Source: Chromera velia
Taxonomy: Eukaryota > Sar > Chromeraceae
Length of the DNA: 37,038 nucleotides
Assembly (NCBI GenBank): GCA_018398765.1
Contig: JAHBMJ010000047.1
Span: forward strand, 21,450 to 58,487
Direction of reading: 5' to 3'
Part shown: positions 1-10,875 of the stretch, one piece after another
How positions within the stretch are numbered: position 1 is the stretch's first letter
Layout of the letters: every line of letters starts with the position of its first letter
Position numbers and translations under genes: made by a program
Notes under the pieces: generated by a model
The model's database searches: none
The model's input: only the letters and a program-made list of their open reading frames with translations
Told to the model about the DNA's origin: nothing

Positions 1-255
1 GGGGGGGAGGGGGGAGAAACTGCCAGTAACCAGATCGACTGGCGGAAGAAATGAATGAGATGGAGTTAATTCAGAGAAAAGAGAGGGCAGATCGAAAGAG
101 CCATGCAGCGAGGGGGTGACAGAGAAAGAAAGAAGGAAAGAAGGAGAAACACAGACCAGCCGGCAAGGCAAACAAATCAACGACTGAGACTGCAAGAGCA
201 CCATGTAACATCACAATATTGGGCGAATAGACCAAGAACAAGGGACCCGGCGGAC

Positions 256-2119
256 CTTGTCAACTGCGTTCACGTCCACACTTCTCGCGAGGACTTTCAG
301 GATCTCCACACACGACCCTGACAGTCCCCCACTCACTGCCACATGGAGGGCCGTGCGTCCAAACTGCATGCACAGACAGAAATCAAGGGAGGGAACTCGA
401 CAATAAGCAAAAAGCAAAAAGGAGAAGAGAAGATAAAAACAGTTCTGCTGCCCGATTTTGGGTTGGTATTGTCGACATGTACTCTCTTTTGGTTTCCCCT
501 GCCTGGATGCATGGAACGAAGGACACCACCGATTGGCGCTTTATGGAGATGGGTAGAACTCCTGACCGCGAATTAAGGTATACTCAAATTAATTACTGGA
601 GGGACTGACGGACTCTGTCGACTTTTGACGCGTCCACCCCAGCCTCTAGGAGACACTTCACGATCTCAATCACGGGAGAGCATCCAGTAGACGCAGAGGT
701 CCGCGGCATGAGCGCAGTGTGAAGAGGTGTCCCCTGCAGTGAGTGAAGGGGATGCACGAGCAGCCGCAGAGTCATACATGGCCATGCATCTGAACAAAGA
801 CAGACCGGACAGAGTGACGTCGAATCCTTTACGAGTACCTGGAACACACAGACGCGTTCCTTTGCGTCAACACTTCGTTGCTACGCGGGAACAGTCAGGA
901 AATACGAACATGATCAGATCAATCTGCCTAGAAAGGCTTGCTTCGAGAAACTGAACGGGTCCCGTTCCTTTGCAGACGACCACAATTAAGAAAGTCTCTG
1001 CATGACTTGCCAAATCCCCCACGACAATACACCGAGAGGACACAGAGGACTGACATTGCCATAGTCTGTTGCTGCACCCACCTTGATGAGGTGTTTCACG
1101 ATCGTCACATGAAACCGGGACGCATAGTGAAGGGCTGTCCATCCGCACTGCAGCCAGAGCAAGAAGCAAATTAATGCGGCTCCAAACATTGGGCATCAAC
1201 AAGGCAGCAGCCTGCATGTGCGTCGGTGAGGGACATCTAGAAGCGACGCAGGAAACAGCCTGGAGGTACAATTCATGAAGCCATGCAGGTTGACATAATA
1301 TCGATGGACACACACACCAAAAAAAGGCAAGCGAAGGATAACCTTCGCATTTTCATTCATTGCAGGAGCTCATTTCTCCGTTCTCTTCGTGGAACCTATG
1401 CAATGCCGCTGCATGCATAGATCAATCTTCCTGCCTGCCCTCCGAAACCGTTTTGTGCCTTCCTATCGCTGTTGAGAAGCTCCAGCACAACATTGTGCAA
1501 TCTGACAATCGCCTCATTCTTTCTCAACCCTCATCTGTATGTTGACAGGAGGACAGGATGCTGGACGCAAAGCATGTGAGTGCATGAAGGAGTGCATAAG
1601 CCTTTTTCTTTAACTGTCAGCATACTGCCAGTGACTGATCTTTCTGTCCTGACCGGATCGGGCTCCATGGAGTCGTGTCCTGCCTCCAGGAGAGCTTTGA
1701 GGATCGCGGGGTCTCTCTTCCTTGAAACGAGGAGGACAACTGTCTGACCATGCTGCATCCATCCATACAGTGAGAGCCGAGCTGTGCGGAGAGACAAACG
1801 GGCAGAAAGCGGGTGGGCAGGATTGCGCAGGGAGGCACAGATGAAGAAATATAATTGTACTTCTCGAGCATGCGCTTCAAATGCATCGACATGCCTATTT
1901 CGTTTATATTTCTGCAGCTCTTTCTGTCTGTCTGTCTGTCTCCCTGCCTTGTTGCTCTGCCTGCGTGTTCTTATCTGTTCTTCTTGCATTAGAAAGACAA
2001 GCAGAGGAACCTACCGAATTGACTCCCAGCCCCCCGCTGCCTGCTGCCCCCTTGGCAAGAAGAGCTTTTACTTCTTTGACATTCTCTTCATCGACCGCCT
2101 GGAACAACCGGGTCCTCAT
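256..2119 (-). CDS. Ankyrin-repeat protein, spliced, 3' part beyond what I can trace
   Basis: Five exons are visible on the minus strand: 2015-2119 (ATG at 2119), 1654-1752, 1055-1147, 614-733 and 256-363. All junctions are phase 0, with CAG acceptors and GTAGGT, GTCAGG, GTCAGT, GTCCGT and GTCCGC donors. Exon 1 begins MRTRLFQAVDEENVKEVKAL and reads like an ankyrin helix pair. The later exons each start at the repeat hallmark (GRTALHVAV, GTPLHTAL, CGWTALHYAS, HGQTVVLLV) and end after a LLEAG/LIKVGA-type helix, so each exon carries one repeat of 31-40 residues. Ankyrin repeats bind other proteins, and no catalytic domain is seen. An in-frame TAA lies shortly upstream of the ATG, next to a possible CTGCAG acceptor, so a 5'-UTR intron is likely. 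The stop codon was not identified; an acceptor near 200 could open a last exon, or the gene may run off the window. Exon boundaries are inferred from phase and motif agreement, without transcripts. Confidence 0.8.
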
Positions 2120-3578
2120 TTCGGCATGATCCTGCAGGAATTAAATGGGGCAAAACGCCAAGGAATGGAGTTTGATCACCTTCTCGCACCTACGGACGAC
2201 AGGAAACGAGTCGATCCTCTGACATTGGTTTGCAGGATAGACAGGAAGCAAGAGAGCAGGTTGATCACTTGTTGTAGAGAAGCCAAAACATCGTGCATTC
2301 TCGGAGAAGAAGTCATGAGGTTCGAAAGCATGTAAGTACTTCAGCTATCAGATCAGGTAGACGGAAAAGAATAAGACGCAGCGCCTCGATTGAGGCCGAG
2401 CGGCTTCCAACGAAGTCACCCCACTACTCAATCAGATGGATTTAGTGCGGCACCAGATGGTCTGTCACTCACTTTTGAAGGACAGCTGGAGGCAGAGGAA
2501 CTCTTACGACGCTGCGAGTTTTCGTTTCCGTTTCTCTCACGAGAATTCGCTCTCGTCCCTCCCTGTCTTTCGAATCTCCTGCCACCATTTTCGTCTTCTT
2601 CTGCCCTGCCTTTCCTCCCGTCTCTTCCTTTCTCTGCTTCCTCTTCATCGTGTCCCAAAAGAGCTTCAAAGATGGACGTACGCTTTCCCGCCAACAAACG
2701 AGAAGTCACACAAGCTCTCGAGGGCCTCTACGAATGCAAAACGAGAGAATGCGCCCCGGCAGGAAGAATTCAACACAAAGCAAAACTTCGGTCCGTTTAA
2801 TCGGAGGCTCGTTCAGTCAGACTGAGAAAAAAAAGAGACTCGATCCCTTCAGAGCCCAGCACGACCCTTTCCTGTGTCGAATGGACCAGCACGACTTCGT
2901 GGCACTCGGCTACCAGAGAAACTGAGAGAACGTCAGAGAATTAAGCTCCAAACCTTGAGTCCGAGTGACATCGAATTGTCGTCAACACACGAATTAAGTC
3001 AACAATAAGTCAACGCCGGGGATGGGTCGGGGGCATGGGGGGGCGGGGTAATATGTACGGCGGCCCGATATGGTCGGACCCGCGGCAAATCCCGCCCAAA
3101 AACCATGCATGCCACCATACACCATGCATGGGGGAACCGAATGCAGTTCAAACCCTAGTTAAGTATAAGTTAGTCTAGAGTTAGGTGGAGCAACACTTAG
3201 TCTAGTAAGCAACACCACAACTAAAATTGTAAAAACCTCTAAAAATCTTAATCATCACTTGCTTGTTATTTCTTTCAATTTCTTTTAAAAAACAAAAATA
3301 CAATATAAAATTGAAAGGTACTAGAACTCTAGCAGAGAAGACAATTTACTAGGAGGATTCAAATCATTTCATACAGAGGGAACTGACAAGAAGGAGGCGC
3401 TCTCCTTTCCTGTTAATCAGTCTGTTCTATTCGTATCCAATCAGGATTCAACCAATACGACATGAGAATTGAATTTGCCGATCACTGAAGGGCAAAGAAC
3501 ACGAACTTTCTTTGCAAAGTCAATAACTTTTCACCTTACACCAGATCGAACTGCAATCAATCGTTCACGAGGGACGTA
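2120..3578. other. Intergenic region upstream of the ankyrin gene
   Basis: No gene is supported here. The first 900 bases are of ordinary composition and hold several overlapping low-complexity reading frames on both strands (Ser/Glu/Arg-rich), none with a recognisable domain. A GTAAGT donor-like site lies on the plus strand near 2331. From about 3120 the DNA becomes AT-rich, which fits the decayed 3' part of the copia element that follows; I could not identify its LTR. Confidence 0.4.
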
Positions 3579-5416
3579 CTAAGTTCCCCTGTCTTTTGAG
3601 AGCTTGAGTTTGGTCTGTCTATCTGTACATATGACATCGGTTGGGCACCACAATGTTTTTGCTCTCATTGCCCTAAGTTCCTACCGAACAAACCGAAGCA
3701 TACCTTGAAGACAAGGCTCAGATCTCACCTCTCCTGTCTCCAACTGTTCCATCAAAGGGGCAAAATCAGTCACAAATTCAATCGGGACCTTCTTCTGCCA
3801 TAGAGCCTTAGTAAACGACTTCCATGATGCATATGCTTTCTTCACTGTCTCATGCTGCGCACACAGTTCAGAAGACGTGCTGGAATTCAGGACTCTCTTG
3901 ATCTGTTTTGACTTCCATGCAAAGAGATTGCTCTCTCACATAGATCCAATCAACTTGGTCTAATCTACCAGGAACGCCTTGTACCCTGCCCTCCCTTCTC
4001 CCCGAAAAAGAGAAAAAGAACCGTGACACACGGTCGTGAAAGTCAACGATCTTAGGATTATGATAAGAAGTGAAGACAAGAGCCTCAGGCTTTTCCGTTT
4101 CTTGAGCATACAAAAGGAGACGCAACACCCCCTCAACCTTTTCTGTAGAAGGTCGAATGGACCATCAGGACAGTTTGCTGAAAAGAAAAGAGATGGAAGG
4201 AAGACTACGCACAACCCACCCCGTTACCCTAGCCGTAACCCCTATGCATTTCTGCATTAACGCAATGAGATCCTCCAACACTTCTCCTTCTTCAGGAGGC
4301 TCAAGAAGAGATGCATTCAATCTCCCCCCAAACAATTTCTTCTCATCTATTTCGATTGAATCGAAGTATCATTTCTGTCCGATTTTATACCCCTTCTACG
4401 TGTGAGTGAGGGTTATGCCGACATACTCGAAACTCTCTCCTTCTTCCAACAACTCAGGCTCGTCTATTTTGAGCCTTTTCTGAATGGGAGCAAAGTGAAT
4501 GAGTGGATCGGCAGCAAAGATAAGCAAATCATCCACATACATCAGTATGATTGCGATGATCTCTCCTTTTTCATCCTTCTTCACAAACATACTCTCTCTC
4601 AGCTCTTCCCACCCTTCCTCCTTTGCAATCTTCTTGAAGCTCTGAGTGTAGAGACGCGAGGCATCCTTCAACCCATACATCGCTTTATTCAAACAAAAGA
4701 CTGACCCTGCTTTCATCTACTCAGGCAGACCGGCGGGAAGCTTGTTAAGCAACCAAACATATACTTTATCCTTCATTTCAGCAGTCAGAAATACAGTTCG
4801 GACATCTGATTTTGCGCACCCCCATCCTTTTGTTGCCGCAAAAGAAAGTACAAGCAAGACAGATCACCAATCAGCTTTCTCAAAGTATGTCTGTAGGTCT
4901 TTCCTATCGTCTTGGAACCCCTTCACAACCAGACGTGCTTTTGCGACTCTCTTTCCCCCTTTTAGTTTCCAAGTCAGGACCCATCGACACCTCATGACTT
5001 TCCTGCCTTTCGGGATATGCACCCCCCGACGGAAGACCGTTTCATCCAGGAATCGCTGCAGCTCATCGAACATTCCTTTCTTATGACTGCCACTCTCCAC
5101 CTCTTCATTCGTTGCATCAATGTGTCCTTTTCGAAGATTTACATGATTCATCATTTTTTCGACAACAGTCGGATCAACGGGAACGATCCGAGGGAGAAAA
5201 CGTCTCTTCTTCTCCTTTTCTGCAATCAAACGATCCAGTTCTTCCTTTAATTTCCCTAAACGCTCTCTCAGGCTGGAGTCTCAGTGCTTCTTCCTTCTCT
5301 TCATCATCCTGTGTACCCTGCACTTCCTCTCTACCTTCTTGCGTATGAAACGCGTTCCCATCGCTGTCTAACCCCCAATCCACCTCAATGTCTTCAGCGA
5401 CAGGGGACGGAGGCAC
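3579..5416 (-). pseudogene. Ty1/copia retrotransposon pol remnant (RT and RNase H)
   Basis: Read on the minus strand, 5229 to 4396 is one frame with the copia reverse-transcriptase blocks in order: a conserved entry block (RCRWVLTWKLKGG, ARLVVKGFQDD), DVRTVFLTAEMKDKVYVW, LNKAMYGLKDASRLY and the catalytic MYVDDLLIF. The frame is broken by TGA at 4866 and TAG at 4719. Further on, 4214-3579 carries decayed RNase H: SSTSSELCAQHE with a preceding FAWKSKQ, then WCPTDV near the end, again crossed by TAG and TGA codons. Upstream, 5416-5174 (acidic, DDEEKEEALRLQPERAF) is the usual linker before RT but sits in another frame, so there is a frameshift near 5230-5260. I found no integrase core (HHCC or DDE) between this linker and the Gag-like frame to the right, so the element is internally deleted as well as mutated. 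No LTR pair was recognised. Confidence 0.9.
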
Positions 5417-5672
5417 AGCCCCTCCGTCTTCTCTTTCTTCTTTCTTTGGCAGCCGTCTGGCCCCCCTTCTGGGCTCTAAGTCCCTGTCTGCTTCCCCTCT
5501 TCTAGCCCCTCTTTCTTCTCTCTCCCCTTCCTCTCCCCCCTCCTGCTATGCATGTATCTCAAGCTGACCTGTCTGAATTTGTATGCCTGTAGGGCTTTGA
5601 AGGGGAAAAGAAAAAGGCTGCGCACCTCCTGTGTCCGCCAACACAGAAGTTGCAACATAGCGCTCACATAGT

Positions 5673-5984
5673 CTAGCGGCCGTGTGAGAGACCTAGGTGA
5701 GAGACAGAAGGAAAGAAATGAGCAGACGCGAAAGAAAAAGAGAACTTTGTAGGAGGACGATCTCCCGCATCACAAGGCACCTCCTCAAGATCAACATCCA
5801 AGAAAGACCCATCATCCACCTCATCTGACCCTCTCCCCTTACCCCCCAATCCCAGAGACACCCCAGAAAGAGAAAGAGAAGACGAGGAAGAAGAAAAAGA
5901 ATCATTCATATTCCCACCCTGTCCCCCCTCCCTTTTTGATTCTCCTGAAGAAGAGAGAGAAGAGTTGAACAGTTTGCGATCCAT
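5673..5984 (-). pseudogene. Possible Gag N-terminus of the copia element
   Basis: An ATG-led frame (MDRKLFNSSLSSSGES...) runs from 5984 toward the copia pol on the same strand. It is Ser/Gly/Asp-rich, has no recognisable domain, and ends before any zinc knuckle. Its position upstream of pol and its orientation fit a truncated Gag start. Between it and pol, at about 5670-5540 in another frame, there is a short VLADTGGAQPF stretch resembling the D-T/S-G site of a retroviral-type protease, which is only suggestive. On the minus strand just upstream, TGGTTAGAAGCC near 6032-6046 is a weak primer-binding-site candidate. It could also be an unrelated chance frame. Confidence 0.35.
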
Positions 5985-7213
5985 GCCTCTCTACACAATA
6001 AGTGAGACAGAAGAGAGAGGAACACGAATGGGCTTCTAACCATTATTCTTTCTAATTATGACCTTCACCACATTTAAATTTTCAATTCCACCAAAGAACC
6101 TCTCGACACCATGCACAGGCTCTTCGTCTTTCTTTCTCAGACGGGCATCGTACATACACACCAACAGTAATGGAGGGAATCTCGGCCCTCCTCAATTAAA
6201 AAAGTGAAAGGCGCTGCACGGTGCAAGACATTGCAAGACGGCGTAAATATACGTGGACGGCAGCGGCCGATCTATAGTATGTGTGCGCACTTAATTTGCA
6301 TGTATGATGGCCCCGGAGGGCGGAGCAAAGCCTGAAGTATATTTGCACGGAGTAGCACAGAGAGTAATTAACGATCAACCCTTCCGGGCGCTATTCAGTT
6401 TTTCACTTCTTAAACAAAAAAAAAAAATGAAACTTTAAGAAAGTCTTAGAATGTCTTAGAAAGATAATAGGATTTATCTATTTGATACCATCTGACCAAT
6501 GACCAGCCGAGAATTGCCCTCCAGAACAACATTTTAAAATATTTTAAACATATTTTAAAACGACATTCGCACTGAGCGCCTTCGACACCAACCGCGAAAC
6601 CCTCAATAAGTCCCCTTAATCATCAGAATTGCCTCTGGCGCTTTTGGCGCTATTCGGCGCCACCAAGATCTGCTCCTCTAGAAAACAACATCTTAGACGA
6701 CTTCCAGCCGCGGAGTACAAAGTGACTAGTCTCTACTAGTCTCACTTATGTATGTATACATAGGCCAGCTATAATCTCTGGGCTATATTACAGTGGCTAA
6801 TAAATTAATAATGCTGCTAATTAAGGCGCATATAACCACGTTTTCAAAATGCCCCAGCCTTAAAATCTGATATATCCTAATGAATTGGTGTGAGGGGCGT
6901 GCCTGGGGCTGAGACGTCGGGCTGTACATGTGGTGGCACGAGAGGTGCTGCCAGGGCATGAGCGCGCATAGTATAGGTACCGGGACCGGCTCGGAGACGG
7001 CTTGCCGCCGGGCCACGAGCGCGCGCGATCATATCGATTTTAGTGAACTTTGAAGGCTGCTATGGGACAAAGCCAAATAAATGCAGTTAATGGTTCGAAC
7101 AGCCTGGTGCATGAAGTGATCAACAGACTGTTTGACTGGCTAGATTGAACACTAACGTTTCTAGGTCAGACGTACCTTCGGACCATCATATAGCATTGTA
7201 CTGTTCATCTTAT
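5985..7213. other. AT-rich intergenic island
   Basis: No coding region is recognised. The stretch is AT-rich with poly(A) and ATTTTAAAATATTTTAAAC-like segments around 6415-6560. It lies between the copia remnant and the Gag remnant, and its right end should include the 5' LTR of the latter, judging by the primer-binding site at 7217. I could not define the LTR edge because no matching 3' copy was seen. Confidence 0.4.
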
Positions 7214-7216
7214 AGT

Positions 7217-7228
7217 TGGTAGCAGAGC
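7217..7228 (+). other. Retrotransposon primer-binding site (initiator-Met tRNA type)
   Basis: TGGTAGCAGAGC matches, with one change, the TGGTATCAGAGC primer-binding site common in plant and algal LTR retrotransposons, which pairs with the 3' end of initiator-Met tRNA. It lies 43 bases before the Gag frame on the same strand, where such a site should be, so the 5' LTR should end at about 7214. Confidence 0.6.
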
Positions 7229-7270
7229 CCCTTTCCAGCCTCAGATAAGGGTGGAGAGAAAAGTTTCCAA

Positions 7271-8110
7271 GTGTCGCTTCAGACTGAGAATTGCTCTTCC
7301 TTCCTTCGGCTCGATACGCTGATGGAAGGTGCGCAGAATGTTGGGGCTCCGGGCATTCCAGAAGTGTTTGGGGCCCTTGAAACATTGTCCAATTCGATGC
7401 GCATCGTTCAGGAAACGCAGGCCTTGCAGGGTCAACAATTGATTTTGCAGGGATAGGCTTTGGAGACACAAGGATAGGCTATTCAAGCTGTCCAATCAGG
7501 CCTTTCTCTATGATCGTCCCAGGTTTTCCCTCCGATCCTTCAGAGCTCGCCTGCTGGTGCGAGCACTGATACTGGTCCTGGTCACTGCGCGAGCAAGGTT
7601 GTGGAGCTTCTCACCAAGTTGGTGTTCTCTGGCAAGAAGGAGGAGCTTCAGAGATGGCTGAAGGACGTAGAAGACTTCTTTGAGCTGAACGAGGTGAGGA
7701 AATCGAAGAAAATGAAGATGGCGAAAGGCCGGCTACCGGCCTATTTGAAGGAATGGTATGAGAAGTTTGAGGAGGAGCATGGAGTGTTCTCAAACTGGGA
7801 GTCGCTGAAGACTGAACTCATGGAGAGACTGAAGGTAACCATGGAGAGGAGTATCGCTCGGGCAAAGCTTCAGGCACTTCGCTGCACTGAAGCCTTAGGG
7901 GTGGAGAAGTATAACGAGGCCTTCTCTCAGTTGGTGGGCCAGCTTCCCCACCTGTGGGAGGAAGACGTTGTCGAGGACTACATCAAGGGACTGCCGAACT
8001 CTATCGCCCTCGACGTTGCGAAGGCGAAGACACACACGTTGTTAGAGATACAGAAGGAGGCAACCGAGATCGAAGCCTTCCTCTCCTCCCGAGCAAAAGG
8101 ATTTTCTTAA
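7271..8110 (+). pseudogene. LTR-retrotransposon Gag (Ty3/gypsy-like capsid) remnant
   Basis: One frame runs from 7271 to the TAA near 8110. The N-terminal part (ETLSNSMRIVQETQALQGQQ) is a Gln-rich helix. It is followed by three in-frame stops (TAG, TAG, TGA between about 7454 and 7512), then an open stretch of 170 codons. That stretch resembles the Retrotrans_gag capsid family: VFSGKKEELQRWLKDVEDFF, then WESLKTELMERLKVT, then VEDYIKGLPNSIALDV. Two stops arise where a Gln codon (CAG) fits the surrounding Gln-rich repeat, so C-to-T change is likely. No zinc knuckle, protease, reverse transcriptase or integrase follows; the downstream DNA is AT-rich and non-coding. The initiator-Met primer-binding site lies just upstream. 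The family call (gypsy rather than copia) rests on the capsid pattern only. Confidence 0.75.
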
Positions 8111-9000
8111 AAATTGGTAGTTAGTTCTAGAAAAAAATTGGTAACTCCCAATTTTTAGGTGACTCTAAGTGTTCATAGAATTTGTTCCTAGTAATGAATT
8201 AGAGTCTAATGACTGCGGCTAGAGTCTAATGACTGCTTCTATAGAAAGCTAGTCTAGAAGCCGGTATTCCGGGATCTTAACTTCGCTTTTAAACACTTTT
8301 TAATAAAAGTCTGTTTTCTCTTCATATTCTAAGTATTAGAATTTGAATCTACAACTATGCTTCCGAAATTATCGACGAAATGTAGCAAAGCCAAACTTTC
8401 ATTCATTCATTAATTGTTAATTATTGTCCGTCATACTAGTATTTTTACCTTCAGTATCGACAACGGCATACAACGGCATTAATTATAAGCATTTCAAAAG
8501 TTTATTGCCTTAATTCAAAATTTAATTAATAATATTCTACATCATATAAGATTCATAACAAGCGTCGAAACGCTTTCTAAAGAAACTATTACTCTAACAG
8601 TTGATTATCAAACTGAAGCAATGAAGCCTAGTAGAGACCGTATAATTCATACGCTAAAGCACATGCTAGTAATAAGAGCACACGCAATTAACACATAATA
8701 TCAATTTATGAATATATGATTTGTATCGCTACGAACGTACGCTGGTCCGTCGCTGGACATGACGATTCGCTGTTGCACAGTAACTTGCACAGCAGTGCAA
8801 GCGCAAAAGGGAAGTGAAGTTCCCAAAAAAGTTCTAACGCCGTGCCACAGAACAAACGCCCTGCATGGTGGTGGCAAAGCAACAGGCAAGCAAACACCCA
8901 AGACACAGCTTTGCAACGATGCAAGCTGTCATTTCAATGAAGCTGCAAGCCTGCCTTTACAGGGGAAGTGCATGCCGACCGACCGACAGTCAATTCCCGA
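8111..9000. other. AT-rich island downstream of Gag remnant
   Basis: No gene is seen. Short direct repeats occur (AGAGTCTAATGACTGC at about 8202 and 8221). The AT-rich stretch ends near 8750, where composition returns to about half GC. It may hold the remains of the Gag element's 3' end, but no LTR could be matched to the region before 7214. Confidence 0.4.
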
Positions 9001-10026
9001 CAGAACGGGTCGCGGTTGATCCGTGTCTTTATCCCCTAGTTCCCTCCAGTGGCTTTTGATCAGGCAGGCCCACACGGGAGGATCTCTCTCCGACACGTAT
9101 GGGAATAGAATAGTAACAAAAGAATACAATGGAAATAAATGCATGAAAGGTGCAGAAATAGAAACAAAGACGTACGTGTGGAGAAAGACGAAAGGTGAGA
9201 GAGCCCTCGCGATTCTGCTTAATTCTCCTCTGCGGCGACGTGGCCGCTCGCTGTCACCGACTGACAGGCCCGGCCAGCAGAGAGCAAGAAGGGAAGAAGA
9301 GACAGACAGCAACAGCATCTTAAGCTTGAAAAAAAAAAAAACAAGAATCGCCAGACGCTGATCGACTCATTGAACACAGACATACCAAACAGACAGACAG
9401 GAGCGTTCATGCAAGCGAGGACAAGAGAGAAGTGAATTCTGAGATTGACTGCAATTCAGATCATCACAGTCGAAAAAAGAAAACAGATGAAAGGCTGCGT
9501 GCACGCATGTTCAAATGAGCGGCATGCGAGTGACAGAGAGAGAGAGAGACGAGTAGATTAAGAAAGGAAAGAAATAGAAATAGAGGACCTCTGCCTGTTC
9601 ATTGCTTGCCTGTGTGTGACCACGGCTTTTGGGAAAATTCTGGATGAGCAGGGAGGTCAAAAGTGCGCTTGCAGTAATTAAGAAAGAGAGAAGTAAGTTA
9701 AGAAAGAACAGTAGAGAACATTCGGCGAGCGTAACAAAGAAGAGTGTAAAAAAGAGATAGCCGAATTAAGAAAGGAAAAGCAGCAGCAAAAATCAGAGAG
9801 TGCGAAGAAAAGATTTGCGGAGACCGAATCCCTCTTTCTTTCCTGCTTTTTGTTTGCCTGCGTTTCTCCTCACGTCCATGAAATCCTGTTTGATCATCGT
9901 ACCGAAACCCGACTCTCTAATTGACTTCTTCTCCTTCTACTCCATCTTTCTGTTGTGCTCCCCATCCAGTCGTCTGTCGATCTCATTTCTTTTCGAGTCT
10001 TGTTTGTCCTCCGCCTCTCTTTTTGG

Positions 10027-10074
10027 TTTGACGTCAGTTTCATGTTGATGTTTGACGTCAGTTTCATGTTGGTG
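10027..10074. repeat. Two-copy 24-bp tandem repeat with TGACGTCA
   Basis: TTTGACGTCAGTTTCATGTT plus four bases occurs at 10027-10050 and again at 10051-10074 with one change. Each copy contains the palindrome TGACGTCA, the full CRE site bound by bZIP factors in other eukaryotes. No gene start is known nearby, so a regulatory role is only a possibility. Confidence 0.7.
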
Positions 10075-10397
10075 GCCTTTGAAGGACGCACGTGGATGCG
10101 CGTGACGCTCTTCCTCTCTCTAGATGTAAGTGGGGGAAGTCCCTTTTCCATCTGTCTCTTTCTTTTCTTGATTTCACTGAATTTCCTTTCTTCTTCTGTC
10201 TTCGTTTTGGTGATCTCTCCGCCTCTTCCCGTCCGACTGTTTGAGCTTCACTTCTACAACGCTCCCATATGTTTCTTTTCTTTCCACCGCTTTTCTGCAG
10301 TGTCCTCCTTTTTCCTTTCGATGAACTGCACGGTAGACAGATCTTTCAAGGTGCTTGCGACGTTTTCAATTTTGACGTTTTTCTTTTTAAGCCGCGG

Positions 10398-10398
<1 letters not shown>

Positions 10399-10429
<31 letters not shown>
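10399..10429. repeat. (CT)n microsatellite
   Basis: An uninterrupted CT dinucleotide run of about 15 units follows GCCGCGGC and precedes CATATGAG. Confidence 0.95.
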
Positions 10430-10433
<4 letters not shown>

Positions 10434-10838
10434 GAGTTACTTTCTTTCTTCTTTCTGCTTCTGGGCGAACCACTGTTCCTTCCTCGCGTTCAACTTTCGT
10501 GTCCGTTGCTCGATCCTGTTTTCTTTCTTCCTCAACACCCCACACACAGTCAAGTGGATTTTCTCTCTTCCTTCTGTCACTTCTTTTCTCCCCTCTCGTC
10601 CAACACACACGCAGTGATCATGCAGCCACCCCCATCGAACGTCAGCGAATTCGACAACGAATTCAAGGAGGAATAGGAGTAGAAAGAAGAGAAAAAGAGC
10701 TAGAAGGAGAAAAGAGAGAGGAGAGGACAGTCCACTCCCGATCGCAGGAAACGGTACAGCCAGCCTGCGTGCCTGACACATTCAGCAGACTCTCTCAGCA
10801 AACTTAAGAGTCATGCAGTCAGAGCAACAAAGGTTGAA

Positions 10839-10875
10839 GTGAATCAATCCCCCAACAGGAGGGAGATTGATTCAC
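10839..10875. repeat. Hairpin-forming inverted repeat
   Basis: GTGAATCAATC (10839-10849) is perfectly complementary in reverse to GATTGATTCAC (10865-10875). CCCC/GGGA segments can lengthen the stem across a short loop. No flanking target duplication or gene was recognised. Confidence 0.75.

Noticed and set aside
1784..2335. 183-codon plus-strand frame ending near a GTAAGT site
   Set aside because: It is antisense to the first ankyrin exon, is Cys/Leu/Arg-rich without a domain, and the ankyrin reading is far better supported.
2428..2709. 93-codon minus-strand frame upstream of the ankyrin gene
   Set aside because: The apparent start codon is not ATG, the frame becomes low complexity (Glu/Arg/Ser), and no splice phase links it to the ankyrin exons.
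5540..5670. LADTGG stretch as an aspartic protease
   Set aside because: Only the D-T-G triad is present; no downstream protease core could be followed in any frame.
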